Below, in pieces: positions 1 to 8,944 of a DNA stretch of 64,000 bases. Under the pieces are notes generated by a model, which saw nothing but the letters and a program-made list of their open reading frames with translations, was not told the DNA's origin and searched no databases. Position numbers and translations under genes: made by a program. Each line of letters begins with the position of its first letter. Within the stretch, counting starts at the first letter, position 1. Origin of the DNA: Roseimicrobium gellanilyticum (GTDB lineage Bacteria > Verrucomicrobiota > Verrucomicrobiia > Verrucomicrobiales > Verrucomicrobiaceae); assembly GCF_003315205.1 (NCBI RefSeq), contig NZ_QNRR01000008.1, positions 124,001-188,000 of the forward strand, read 5' to 3'.

Positions 1-28
1 CCCGCCCTCGCAACCATCCGTATAACTC

Positions 29-1366
29 ATGGGAAAAAGCTGGTCCGTCAGTCTTATTGTCAGCTCCATTGTGAGCATGCTGCTCCTTGCTGTGTACCAG
101 CAGACGGACCTGTTCTGGCACTGGGCTGGCAAGTTGAGGGAGTTCTATTATACGGTCTTCATTCTCTCCACGGAGGGGAGGCTGGATATTTCCGTCCCCC
201 TGCAGTACGTGTTCCTCGCGGTCATGTCCTTCGTCACGGCCCTGGTCTGCATCGACCTGCCGCGCGTCTTCAGCAAGGTGGCTTACCTTGCCGGTGCCGT
301 GTTCCTCACCCTGCTGCTGTCCCCGGTGATGGCGTTCTGCGGCGTTCTATTTGAGCCCATCTCAGGTACGTTTGCCATTCTCTTCTCCGGCCTCGCAGGC
401 CTCTTCTTGGGCAGCACGGAGAAGGGCAAGCGTCAGCATGCCCTGCTGCGCTACTTTGCCGGGCGCATCTCGACGGAGAAGTTCAATGAGATCGTGAATT
501 CGAAGAAGCCGGTGGAGCTCAGTGGGAAGAAAGACCTCACCGTCCTGAGCTGCCGCATCCTGAACTACCCGGAACTCTCCAGCCAGATGGAGCCTCAGGA
601 TCTTGAGCAGATGGGCTCCCTTTTCCTGCGTGCCGCGGCCGAGTTCCTCGTGAGCAAAGGCGCCTACCTTGACTCGTGCAATGCGGAGGGCGTGCGCGTG
701 TATTTCGGCATGCTCGAAGGCGGCGCCGATGACAGCCATGCGGTGAATGGCTGCAAGGCCGCCCTGGAACTGCGCCAGCGCCTCATCAACCTGGAGCAGG
801 AGATTCAGAACCGCTGGCATCGCAAGCCGTTCTTCGGCGTGTCCCTTGCCACCGGGCCGATGACCACGGGACTCTTTGGCTTCAGCGAATTCCAGTTCTA
901 CAGCGGCGTGGGTGAGTCGCTCGACTTCAGCCGTCGTCTGTGCGCCATCAATCTCATCTACGGCAGCCACGTGCTCATCAACTCCCGCACCTACAGCCTG
1001 ACGAAGGAGCACATGGAAGCACGCCCCATGGAGATGGTCTATGCCCCGCGCATGCACCAGATCTCCGAAGTCTATGAGCTGCTCGCCGCGAAGGGTTCCC
1101 TCAGTGATGAGGAACTGAAGTCCCGCGATGCCTTCTGGCAGGGCGTGGTGAGCCTGCGCAAGGGCTCCTACCCCGAGGCCGTGGCCCAGCTCAAGAAGGC
1201 CAAGATCGAAGGCCGCGAAGACGCCCCGCTGAACTACTTCCTCGAGCGCGCCGAAGCCGGTCTGAAGGATGACAAGGCAGCCGCAGCCGGTGGTTCTTCC
1301 GTCGGCTCCGATTCTCCCACGACCCGCTCCAGCACCCGCCACGTGCGGATGTTGACGGCGAACTAG
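29..1366 (+). CDS. Membrane protein with degenerate class III adenylate/guanylate cyclase domain
   Basis: A 445-residue protein with four hydrophobic segments near residues 8-24, 58-80, 84-108 and 112-130, then a cytoplasmic class III cyclase-like domain (about 168-355) and one TPR-like repeat (about 366-400). The fold is recognisable from the segment around ATGPMTTGLFG and the late motif VGESLDFSRRL. The catalytic residues are poor. The first metal-binding Asp position aligns with R176, the second with E220, and the transition-state Asn position with D299, while the Arg (R303) is kept. Class III cyclases normally need two Asp residues for metal, so cyclase activity is doubtful. I infer a sensory or regulatory role at the inner membrane. 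The ATG at 29 is the first plausible start. It is convergent with the next gene, with a repeat pair between them. Confidence 0.7.
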   Translation: MGKSWSVSLIVSSIVSMLLLAVYQQTDLFWHWAGKLREFYYTVFILSTEGRLDISVPLQYVFLAVMSFVTALVCIDLPRVFSKVAYLAGAVFLTLLLSPVMAFCGVLFEPISGTFAILFSGLAGLFLGSTEKGKRQHALLRYFAGRISTEKFNEIVNSKKPVELSGKKDLTVLSCRILNYPELSSQMEPQDLEQMGSLFLRAAAEFLVSKGAYLDSCNAEGVRVYFGMLEGGADDSHAVNGCKAALELRQRLINLEQEIQNRWHRKPFFGVSLATGPMTTGLFGFSEFQFYSGVGESLDFSRRLCAINLIYGSHVLINSRTYSLTKEHMEARPMEMVYAPRMHQISEVYELLAAKGSLSDEELKSRDAFWQGVVSLRKGSYPEAVAQLKKAKIEGREDAPLNYFLERAEAGLKDDKAAAAGGSSVGSDSPTTRSSTRHVRMLTAN

Positions 1367-1397
1367 GCCTGAGCGTGAATGGTGCGGTGATCCGATA

Positions 1398-1548
1398 GCC
1401 GCAAAAGAACGCAAAGAACACAAAAGGTCTGAGGGTGCTGGGTTATCTGGAGCCAACGGTGACCTTGGTGCATTGAGTCGGGATGAGGCCCTGGCAGTAG
1501 CGAACTTCTGCCGCTCATTTCGTATTCTCTTTTGCGTTCTTTTGCGGC
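1398..1548. repeat. Inverted repeat pair between convergent genes (GCAAAAGAACGCAAA type)
   Basis: The arm at 1398-1420 begins GCCGCAAAAGAACGCAAAG and the arm at 1527-1548 is its near-perfect reverse complement. They are separated by about 106 bases. The pair fills the gap between two convergent stop codons (1366 and 1584). The same A/G-rich family recurs at 23599-23880 and 62153-62246. It may act as a bidirectional terminator or be an inserted REP-like element; neither is shown. Confidence 0.7.
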
Positions 1549-1583
1549 CATTCCCTCCGCGCTTGCCTCACCCATGCGCGTTG

Positions 1584-2693
1584 CTACACCACCTGCGCCT
1601 GCGCTTCCGGTGAGAGCTCGGAAAGGATGCGATTGCGGAGCTCCTTGAAGTGTTCGGGGTTGCCGGCGCGGAACAGCCACAGAGCTGCCTGATGCGCATC
1701 TCCCTGCCGATCACACGCCTTCGCGAGGAAAATGGACGAGATGATGCGGTCCGTCTCATCACTGTCAGGTGTGGTCAGTGGAGTCAGCATCTCGATGGCT
1801 TCCGCATAGGCGCCTGTCTCGACCAGCAGCGCGCCATGGGTGCCGCGGATCGTGATGGCTTGGGGTGCGGCTGCCTGGGCCTCACGTGTCCATGCGAGGG
1901 CCTTTTGCAGATCGATCTTGACCCTTTCGTGCAGCATCATGGTGGCCATTCCGTCCAGGATGCGTGCCCTCTCGCCACCCTTGAGGTTGGGATTCGCCAG
2001 AAGCTTTTCCATCTTTTCCATGAAGGATGCATATTGACCTTCCCGGCAATCGGCCTCAGCAGACTGGATCAAGTTCCACTCTTCGGGGCTGGCGTTGGCG
2101 AGCCAGGAAGTTTCAAATTGAGCGCCGGGCTCGTAGCGGGACACCATTTGGGGATACAGTCCCCAGACATAGAAGATCGCGCCCCAAGACCGTGGATATG
2201 CTCCCGTGAGACATTCCACGAGCAGCTTTCCAAGCGTGGGTGCGTACAGGCCATCCACGACCACATTCGTGGGCAGGAGCTGGAAGAGAATATCAATGAC
2301 TCTGAGAGCGAGCGTGTAGACCAAGATTGGCGATGTCGGTCCTTCGTAAGCGTGAGCGGCAGGATCTTCGAGCAAAGGCCAGATGTGGGTGAGGGCCCAG
2401 ACCATCGCGATGTTTGCTGCTAGCGTGGCAAGGCACGTGACCGAAATTTTCCGGGGCAGACGCTCAGGAGTGGCCGACTGCAGATACGCGTAGACTCCGA
2501 AGGGAACGGGGTGGAAGTGCCACGGTACTCCCTGGATTTTGACACCCCATTTGAAGCCACCCGATCCGACGCGGATCTTCAGGAATTCAAGCCCCACCAA
2601 TTTCCCCACGAATACCTCGACTGTGGCATGCACCAGAACGCTTAGGTACAGCCACGCAAGACTGCAAAGGATGAGGAACAACGTGTCGGGCAT
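1584..2693 (-). CDS. M50 (site-2 protease)-like membrane protein lacking the HExxH motif, with TPR-like tail
   Basis: A 369-residue protein. The N-terminal half looks like the membrane core of M50 metalloproteases: a first hydrophobic helix (about 3-21), a PFGVYAYL segment matching the family's P-x-G-G-Y region, two more hydrophobic segments (about 85-108 and 120-150), and a late N-x-x-x-D-G (NVVVDG) in the place of the usual third-ligand motif. The zinc motif HExxH is replaced by H22-A-T-V-E26, so both the general-base Glu and the second His are displaced. Peptidase activity is therefore unlikely. The C-terminal 150 residues look like helical TPR repeats. I infer a non-catalytic membrane protein; rhomboid or other M50-like pseudoproteases would be the closest precedent. 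Confidence 0.6.
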   Translation of the reverse strand: MPDTLFLILCSLAWLYLSVLVHATVEVFVGKLVGLEFLKIRVGSGGFKWGVKIQGVPWHFHPVPFGVYAYLQSATPERLPRKISVTCLATLAANIAMVWALTHIWPLLEDPAAHAYEGPTSPILVYTLALRVIDILFQLLPTNVVVDGLYAPTLGKLLVECLTGAYPRSWGAIFYVWGLYPQMVSRYEPGAQFETSWLANASPEEWNLIQSAEADCREGQYASFMEKMEKLLANPNLKGGERARILDGMATMMLHERVKIDLQKALAWTREAQAAAPQAITIRGTHGALLVETGAYAEAIEMLTPLTTPDSDETDRIISSIFLAKACDRQGDAHQAALWLFRAGNPEHFKELRNRILSELSPEAQAQVV

Positions 2694-2851
2694 GGGACGT
2701 TCAGAGAAATCTCATAGCACAGGGAAACGACCACCGTCTTCTGAACCATTCTTGATGTTTTTCCAAGCCGTCGGTCCGCGGCATACGTGTGGTGTGTGAT
2801 TCATCCCGCCTTGACCATTGACTTGGTGCCGTTGACCCTTGATCACCTTCC

Positions 2852-3457
2852 ATGTCCCTCGATTACCCTGCACCGATTCGCGAACTCATCCTCCAGATGA
2901 AGTCGTTGCCGGGCATTGGAGCGCGGAGTGCGGAGCGCATGACCTTGTGGCTGCTGGGGCGGGGGAATGCGAGGGTGGCGGAGTTGGAAGCGGCACTGGA
3001 GGGATTGCGCGAACGTGTGGCCATGTGTCCCGAGTGCGGCTTCTACATGGAAAAGGATGGCTCCTGCCCTCTGTGCCATGGCACGCGGCGCCAGCCAAAG
3101 TTGCTGTGCGTGGTGGAGCAGGCGGCGGATGTGCTGCGGCTGGAGCGGAGCGGGGCGTACTCAGGCCTGTATCACGTGCTCGGAGGAAAACTGTCGCCGC
3201 TGGATAACATCGGTCCGTCAGACCTGCGCATCGGAGAACTCGTGCGCCGTGTGAAGGGGCAGCACCCGGAGGAGGTGATTCTCGCCCTCGGAGCGGATGT
3301 GGAAGGTGAAGCCACTTCCGGCTACGTGGCTGAAATGTTGCGCGACACCGGCGTGCCCGTGACTCGACTGGCCCAAGGCATGCCTGCGGGGGGCGGACTG
3401 GATCACGTGGACGAGATGACGCTGCACCACGCGCTGAGCGGGCGGCGGAAGATGTGA
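2852..3457 (+). CDS. recR: Recombination mediator protein RecR
   Basis: A 201-residue protein of the usual RecR length. It shows an N-terminal helix-hairpin-helix (LPGIGARSAERM), a four-Cys zinc finger (C59, C62, C72, C75) and a Toprim domain with the conserved ALGADVEGEAT segment. RecR acts with RecO, and with RecF at gaps, to load RecA on SSB-coated single-stranded DNA in recombinational repair. In many bacteria recR follows dnaX and ybaB; here neither is present, and recR appears to stand alone between a divergently placed M50-like gene and a membrane protein gene. Confidence 0.97.
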   Translation: MSLDYPAPIRELILQMKSLPGIGARSAERMTLWLLGRGNARVAELEAALEGLRERVAMCPECGFYMEKDGSCPLCHGTRRQPKLLCVVEQAADVLRLERSGAYSGLYHVLGGKLSPLDNIGPSDLRIGELVRRVKGQHPEEVILALGADVEGEATSGYVAEMLRDTGVPVTRLAQGMPAGGGLDHVDEMTLHHALSGRRKM

Positions 3458-3715
3458 GGGCCCCCCTTCGAGCAGGATGACATACACGTGAGGTTCAGAT
3501 GCCGTGCGCAGTCCAGGGCCTTCGGTGCCGCGTCTAGGTCCGCACCCTTACTCTCATGCGCTCTGTGAGCCGCGCCATGAGACGCATCGAAGTACGGTAG
3601 GGACATTCTCTGTGGAAAAATGATCCCGCGTTGCAGTCTAGCGTGATGTGTTTTCGTTTCCGCCATTTGACGAATGGCATGCCTTCGTTCATGAAAGCGC
3701 CGCTTTCCTATTCCC

Positions 3716-4351
3716 ATGCAGGATTCCCAACCGAAATTTCGTCGTACCCTGAGCAGCATGATTTTCCTCAGCCGCTGGCTGCAGGCGCCGCTCTACTTTG
3801 GTCTTATCGTTGCCCAGTCCGCGTACGTTTGGCACTTCATGGTGGAGCTGTTCCACCTGCTGCATGAGGTCCCGGGCATCACGGAGGAGAAAATCATGCT
3901 CAGCGTGCTGGGCCTCATTGACGTGGTGATGATCGCGAACCTGCTCATCATGGTCATCATCGGTGGTTATGAGACCTTCGTGTCCCGCCTCGATTTGAAA
4001 GGGCACCCGGACCAGCCCGAGTGGCTTTCCCATGTGAATGCTGGCATCCTGAAGGTGAAGCTGGCCATGGCGCTCATCGGCATTTCATCCATCCATCTGC
4101 TCAAGAGCTTCATCGCCGTGGGGACGGAGTCCACGGCCCTGAGTACCGCCATCAAGGCTCAGAACATGACGCCGGAGCAGGCGCAACTGACCATGAATAT
4201 CTCGGAGCACTCCCTGCTCTGGCAGGTCATGATCCACGGCATCTTCCTGTTCTCAGCCATTGCCCTTGCCTGGATCGACCGCCTTACCTACCAGCCTTCC
4301 GGGAACCACGGGGAAAAGAAGGGTGCGGGCGCGCCTTCGGCCGCTCATTAG
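3716..4351 (+). CDS. YqhA/UPF0114 family inner-membrane protein
   Basis: A 211-residue integral membrane protein with four hydrophobic segments (about 15-38, 60-88, 110-133 and 160-182). The segment MIANLLIMVIIGGYETFVSR followed by a K/H-rich loop is characteristic of the YqhA family (TIGR00645). The function of this family is not established; I do not assign one. The C-terminal 25 residues are a hydrophilic Gly/Ala-rich tail not usual in the E. coli homologue. The stop codon overlaps the stop of the convergent protease gene by 4 bases, so the two transcripts must overlap. Confidence 0.85.
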   Translation: MQDSQPKFRRTLSSMIFLSRWLQAPLYFGLIVAQSAYVWHFMVELFHLLHEVPGITEEKIMLSVLGLIDVVMIANLLIMVIIGGYETFVSRLDLKGHPDQPEWLSHVNAGILKVKLAMALIGISSIHLLKSFIAVGTESTALSTAIKAQNMTPEQAQLTMNISEHSLLWQVMIHGIFLFSAIALAWIDRLTYQPSGNHGEKKGAGAPSAAH

Positions 4352-6630
4352 AGCGACTCATACAGCGCACTGATCTTGCCGAGGTCGTAGCCTTCGGGCT
4401 CGGCATCCAGCAGATGCTTCAGGTCGGTGCGTGCGCCTTCGCGGTCACCCGTGCGGGCGCGAATCAGGGACCGCTGCAGGCGGTCGCCGTGTGACTCGGG
4501 CTCGACCGTGAGGATGAGATCCAGGTAGGGCATGGCCTGTTCGGGCTTTTTGGAGAAGCTGGTGAGGTTGTGCAGCAGCCGCAGGATCATGGCACGCGGC
4601 GTGGCGGGCTCGCGGTGGCGCTCTTCCACCTCGCTGCCTGTCGATTGGACGATGAGTTGCTCAGCCTCCACGGAGGTCAGGGTCTTGCCACCATCGAAGA
4701 GATCCAGATACACCTGTCGCTTCGTTTCCCTGGCGGGCGGAGTCGCAGCTTCGCTCTTCTTCGCTGCTTCTTTGCCCGGGGTTTCCTTGCTTTCCGCTTC
4801 AGCAGGCACGCTCTCCTCATACGCCACCATGAAGCGGCCGGGCAGAGAGACGCCATGGATGTCCTGCAGGCCCAGACGGCGTGCGAGTTCCAGATACACG
4901 ATAGAGAGCGTGAGCGGGATGCCTTCACGATCATCCAGCACTTCGTTCAGATAGCTGTTGGAAGGATCGTCGATGGCGTCGTTCCGGCTGCCGTGGAAGC
5001 CGTTCTCCTTAAAAAGATAGTCCACCAGACGATTCGCGGCCTTTGAGGTGGACTTGGACTTGATGGCTGCATCGTTCTTCAACTCATCCACCATGCGATC
5101 CACGCCACGCAGGTAGGGCTCAATCTCCACATCAGGATTGTCATGACGCGCCACAAGGAGCGCGGCCTTCAGCAATTCCGTTTGGTCTCCCGGGCGGCGG
5201 AGCAGGGCGGTGATCTCCTGGCCGACGGACTGGCGGTGCATCACCTTCTGCAGTTCGCGCAGGCTGGCGGCTTGTTCTTCCAATTCCTTGGCACGGGATT
5301 CCAGGAGGTGCTTTGCCGCCACGGGTTCCGTGAGCAGCTTCTTCATCGTGCTGTCACGCTGTACGGAGTCGCCCAGATACTTGTCGAGCTCAGCTTCGAG
5401 TTCTTTCGCGAGCTGCGCCGGCACCGCCTTCTGTGGGGCTGTCTCACCGAGGTGGAAGCGTTTGAACTGCGCTCCCGGCACGCGGAATTTGCACAGTCCT
5501 ACGGAGCCGCCACGCAGCACGTTGTCTTCCAATTCCGTGACGAGCGTGTCATTCACGTAGCATTGGATCCTCGCCTCATCCACGCGCACCCGCAGGCGGT
5601 TCCAGGTGCCCTGCTGGTAGGCGGGCGTGGAGACTTCGGCGAGCACCGTCCAGGAGAAGACGTCCGGTCCATTGAACCTCGTGAGGCGCATCTTCCCTGC
5701 GCTTGGGTAGAAGCCGTAGTGCTGATCCTTGCCATCGGAGCAGAAGGCGAGACCTGCAGCGCCGGACTCATCATCCAGCTTCACCATCACGCTCACTTCG
5801 AACGGCAGCCCCGGAGTCTCCTCCTTGTTCAGGCACAAGGTGCGCATGCCAAGTCCCTGGCCCTGCTCATTGGCATGAATCACGCCGGCGTGCTGTGTCC
5901 AGCGTCCGTTGAAGAGCGGCTCCCACGCGCGCGGATCGAGACGACCGATGGTCAGCCAGCGTTTCATGGGCACGGGATTGGGTTTCTCCAAAAGCGGGCG
6001 CAGTGCATTGATGGGACGCGCGAAGCCGAGATTGTTCGTCACGGCGCTCTTCAGCGTGAGCACACCCTGCACACGGCCCTGGCGATCCATCAGGGGGCCG
6101 CCGCTGTTGCCTTCCTCGATGGGAATGGCGACTTGAATCATCGGGTGGCCCTCCACTTCGCGCATGGCGGAGACCACGCCTTCCACCACGCTGAACTGCA
6201 ATCCCTGCGGATGACCAATCGCGACGACATCCTGTCCCTGCTCGACCTTGTCCGAATCCCCGATGGTCAGTGGCTGCAGGTCCTTCTTCGCGATGCGCAG
6301 CACGGCGAGATCCAGGTCCGCGTCGGTGGCGTGCACTTCGGTGACTTCATGCTTGGAGCCGTCGCTGAGCTCCACCTCCAGACGGCGGGCATTGCCGATG
6401 ACGTGGAGGTTGGTGACGATGAGGCCGTCCTTGTCGATGACGAATCCCGTGCCAAGCGCATCCTGGCCACCGCCGCGTCCGAACTGGGTCACAGTGACAA
6501 TCGAGGGTCTCGAAGCCTGCGTGAGGGCGGAGACACTGGAGAGCGGGGTCTTGGGTGCCTCCGGCTTGTCCTTGCCGGAGAGCAGTGGGCAGACGGCCAG
6601 CCACAGGGCGGGTAGAATGAGAAGCCGCAT
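4348..6630 (-). CDS. HtrA-like serine protease fused to a concanavalin-like domain and a SirB1/transglutaminase-like domain
   Basis: A 760-residue exported protein. The start at 6630 gives a clear signal peptide (MRLLILPALWLAVCPLLSG); the frame stays open upstream but lacks a sensible start. Residues 35-210 are a trypsin-like protease of the Deg/HtrA type with the complete triad H76 (TNLHVIG), D107 (LDLAVL) and S176 (EEGNSGGPL). No PDZ domain follows. Residues about 235-395 resemble a LamG/DUF1080-type jelly-roll. After a helical linker, residues about 500-700 match the SirB1/COG2912 transglutaminase-like domain (NSYLNEVL, GIPLTLSIVYLELARRLGL), with a final TPR-like stretch. A protease with an added binding domain and a SirB1 module is an unusual fusion; I infer envelope protein quality control or processing. 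An internal Lys/Glu/Ala-rich insertion lies near residues 645-665. Confidence 0.85.
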   Translation of the reverse strand: MRLLILPALWLAVCPLLSGKDKPEAPKTPLSSVSALTQASRPSIVTVTQFGRGGGQDALGTGFVIDKDGLIVTNLHVIGNARRLEVELSDGSKHEVTEVHATDADLDLAVLRIAKKDLQPLTIGDSDKVEQGQDVVAIGHPQGLQFSVVEGVVSAMREVEGHPMIQVAIPIEEGNSGGPLMDRQGRVQGVLTLKSAVTNNLGFARPINALRPLLEKPNPVPMKRWLTIGRLDPRAWEPLFNGRWTQHAGVIHANEQGQGLGMRTLCLNKEETPGLPFEVSVMVKLDDESGAAGLAFCSDGKDQHYGFYPSAGKMRLTRFNGPDVFSWTVLAEVSTPAYQQGTWNRLRVRVDEARIQCYVNDTLVTELEDNVLRGGSVGLCKFRVPGAQFKRFHLGETAPQKAVPAQLAKELEAELDKYLGDSVQRDSTMKKLLTEPVAAKHLLESRAKELEEQAASLRELQKVMHRQSVGQEITALLRRPGDQTELLKAALLVARHDNPDVEIEPYLRGVDRMVDELKNDAAIKSKSTSKAANRLVDYLFKENGFHGSRNDAIDDPSNSYLNEVLDDREGIPLTLSIVYLELARRLGLQDIHGVSLPGRFMVAYEESVPAEAESKETPGKEAAKKSEAATPPARETKRQVYLDLFDGGKTLTSVEAEQLIVQSTGSEVEERHREPATPRAMILRLLHNLTSFSKKPEQAMPYLDLILTVEPESHGDRLQRSLIRARTGDREGARTDLKHLLDAEPEGYDLGKISALYESL

Positions 6631-6736
6631 GAGAAAGGGAATGTAGCAGGAAACGCGCTCTGGAGGCGGGTTTTTCTTGCCCCTTTCCTGCTCAGCCGTG
6701 GTAATGATTGAAATCTCGCCCACTGCGGCCCAACCC

Positions 6737-6940
6737 ATGAAGAATGCCAGGAAGATTACGGCTGAAGTCAGCAAGAGTGGTTTGGCTGCTTATGTTGCTG
6801 TATCCCAGGACCAGGAGAGGGGTAGAAAGGTCTCAAAGAACATCAGGTTGTGCGAGTTGATGCCCGGGTACCAAGGTCCAGATGTGATCATGGACTTTGA
6901 TGAGACGGGCCAGCTTCTCGGCATTGAGGTGTTGCTTTGA
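6737..6940 (+). CDS. DUF2283 family small protein
   Basis: A 67-residue protein whose C-terminal half, VIMDFDETGQLLGIEVLL, is the hallmark of DUF2283, a small family of unknown function with a consensus I-x-D-x-D-x-x-G-x-L-x-G-I-E-I-L. The ATG at 6737 is chosen because the frame upstream shows no family similarity and overlaps the promoter region of the divergent protease gene. No Shine-Dalgarno sequence is visible. It sits alone between the protease start and the 3' end of the enolase-family gene, which is convergent with it (10-base gap). Confidence 0.7.
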   Translation: MKNARKITAEVSKSGLAAYVAVSQDQERGRKVSKNIRLCELMPGYQGPDVIMDFDETGQLLGIEVLL

Positions 6941-6950
6941 CGGAGGCCCG

Positions 6951-8435
6951 CTATCCCTCTAGCGCCTGCAGGCCGCCCTGGTAGATCCATTCCTTGAGCG
7001 TGGGGAAGCTGGAGAGGTCTGGCACCACCTTGCTGCCAAATGGGGCCTCATTCACCGTGCGCAGAGAGAGTTCTCCCTTCGTGATATTCAGGGCGGTGAG
7101 TCCATCAGGGAGAGTGGCATACAGGTCTGGATGCGCCTCCGCCGTCTGCTGGGAAATCTCCGGCGGATACATGTTCAGGCCGCGGAAGTAGTGGTGCCCA
7201 TTGCGCTCCACATGGGGTACGCCCAGCAGCGCCTGCATGGCCAGATCCTGCAGCAGGGCAATGGGTCCCACATTTACGAGATCCTCGCCGGAGATGACAA
7301 ACTTCTCACCGGGATGCTCCAGGCGGTGCCGGTGGATGAAGCCGGCGTTTGCGAGCCCCTTCAGCACCCCCTTGCAGTTCTTGTGGCTGGTGCCGGCATA
7401 CCCGAGGTGCAGCGCGCGTTGGGCATCACCGAGTGAACCGTCGCTTTCATCAATGATGAGCGTTGGTGCATCCTTCCAATCGCGGAGTGTCACGCCCACG
7501 GCATCACTCAGTGCCTGGTCGCGATGCATCGGCTGCTCCACCCAGAGCATGCGATCGAGGAGTGGACGCAGCGCGGCGTCGCGCTGCAACTCCTCGAAGT
7601 AGGAGCGGAACGCGGACATGTCGTGGAAAAACTCATTCCCGTCCAAGGTGATCTGCCAGTCATCCGCGCAGAGCGAGGTGAGCGTTTCCGAGATGGCGCG
7701 AAGTCGTGCGCGATCTGAGGAGAGGTCGTTGCCGAACTTGATCTTGAAGCAGCGCAGCCCGTATGCGGGAATGCATTCCTCCAGAGCCTGGGGCAGTCCA
7801 TCCTGCAAACGCTCGCCCGCAGGGATGTCCTCCACGCGGATGGGATCCGCGAGTCCCACGGTGTGGCGCACACGGATGGAGGGCAGGGGGGACTCCGGCA
7901 GGTAATCAGCAGGCCGGATGCCCTCCAGGGCCGGATGCACCTCTCCGAGATCCACACCGAGCTCTTCCGATTTCACCAGACGATGGAGCGGCATGCCGGT
8001 GGCTTTGCAGAGCGCGTCCAATATCGCGCGCTCCACAAGACTGATGCCAAAATTCCACAGCAGCGGCGGATGCCCATGCTGCGCTGCCCAGTGGGCCTGG
8101 TCTTCCTTCAGCTGCTGCCACAGGTCCAGGTAGGTGAGTGGCGATGCATTGTACCGCAGCGCCACCTTTGCCGCGTGCTGGATCACGGCGATCATCTCCG
8201 CCCAATCCTGCTCCATGCTGCTCTGCGGATTTTTCGTGAACCACTTCGGCGGCAGTCCATCGCTCGCGATGCCGGTCGTCGATTTACCATCCACCTCGAT
8301 GTCGATTTTCACGAAGAGGTGCGGCACCGCCGTCATGGAAGCGATGCCGTAGCGGAAGGGGAAGCGCGTGCGCATGGGATGCACGCGGAGATCCACTTCA
8401 AGCACTCGCAGTCGACAGGCGGCTTTTTCAGACAT
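6951..8435 (-). CDS. Enolase-superfamily protein (mandelate racemase/muconate lactonizing enzyme-like)
   Basis: A 494-residue protein. It has the enolase-superfamily capping domain followed by a barrel with the expected motifs in order: K231-x-K233 (FKIKFG), metal ligands D265 (TLDGNE), E300 (WVEQP) and D329/E330 (IIDESDG), and a Lys near 352-356 (SHKNCKGV) in the opposite-face base position. The pattern fits the MLE subgroup (muconate cycloisomerase, o-succinylbenzoate synthase, dipeptide epimerase), but the protein is 100-150 residues longer than those enzymes, with insertions around 65-125 and 155-210, so the substrate cannot be named. The start at 8435 (MSEKAAC) is preferred over an upstream codon 39 bases earlier. 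It is divergent from the YkvA-like gene. Confidence 0.8.
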   Translation of the reverse strand: MSEKAACRLRVLEVDLRVHPMRTRFPFRYGIASMTAVPHLFVKIDIEVDGKSTTGIASDGLPPKWFTKNPQSSMEQDWAEMIAVIQHAAKVALRYNASPLTYLDLWQQLKEDQAHWAAQHGHPPLLWNFGISLVERAILDALCKATGMPLHRLVKSEELGVDLGEVHPALEGIRPADYLPESPLPSIRVRHTVGLADPIRVEDIPAGERLQDGLPQALEECIPAYGLRCFKIKFGNDLSSDRARLRAISETLTSLCADDWQITLDGNEFFHDMSAFRSYFEELQRDAALRPLLDRMLWVEQPMHRDQALSDAVGVTLRDWKDAPTLIIDESDGSLGDAQRALHLGYAGTSHKNCKGVLKGLANAGFIHRHRLEHPGEKFVISGEDLVNVGPIALLQDLAMQALLGVPHVERNGHHYFRGLNMYPPEISQQTAEAHPDLYATLPDGLTALNITKGELSLRTVNEAPFGSKVVPDLSSFPTLKEWIYQGGLQALEG

Positions 8436-8545
8436 GGGGCGATTATCCAACACTTTGTCTTCCCGGAAATCCAATCCTCCGTGACGCGTTGTGGTAAAAT
8501 TCCCAATCCCACGGTCACATCGTTCATTCGTATCCTTTCACTCCC

Positions 8546-8944
8546 ATGCCGAATTCCGCCAAATCTCATTCTGACGACTCCCGCCAGCACGAAGACAACA
8601 TTGCCAAAGTAGTGGGCAAGGAGGCCGACATCGACAAGAAGATGGCTGGCCAGAAAGCCTTCAAGGCTCTGCTGGAGCACGGACGCCTCCTGCTTTCCAT
8701 GATCAAGGACTACTTCACCGGCGCGTACCGCGAGGTGCCGTACTGGGCCATCGGTGCGGGAGCGCTCGCTCTGGTGTACGTGCTCAGCCCCATCGACGCC
8801 ATCCCTGACATCATCCCCGGGCTCGGTTTTGTGGATGACGCCGCGGTTCTGGCTTTCTGCCTGAAGCTCGTGGAGTCGGAGCTCAACCGGTACAAGGAGT
8901 GGAAGTCCACCCGCGAGGCGGAAGTCGAGGTGCAAAAAGCCTGA
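8546..8944 (+). CDS. YkvA family protein (DUF1232)
   Basis: A 132-residue protein. Residues about 68-104 carry the DUF1232 signature VYVLSPIDAIPDIIPGLGFVDDAAVL, formed by two hydrophobic helices joined by the S-P-I-D-x-I-P-D turn. The N-terminal 50 residues are charged and polar. The family is widespread and membrane associated, but its role is unknown. The nearest gene downstream in the same direction starts 231 bases away, so it may be monocistronic. Confidence 0.85.
   Translation: MPNSAKSHSDDSRQHEDNIAKVVGKEADIDKKMAGQKAFKALLEHGRLLLSMIKDYFTGAYREVPYWAIGAGALALVYVLSPIDAIPDIIPGLGFVDDAAVLAFCLKLVESELNRYKEWKSTREAEVEVQKA

Noticed and set aside
5143-6615. A 490-codon open frame antisense to the HtrA-like gene
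   Set aside because: Composition is typical of a shadow (His, Arg, Ala-rich) and the sense strand has an intact protease triad.
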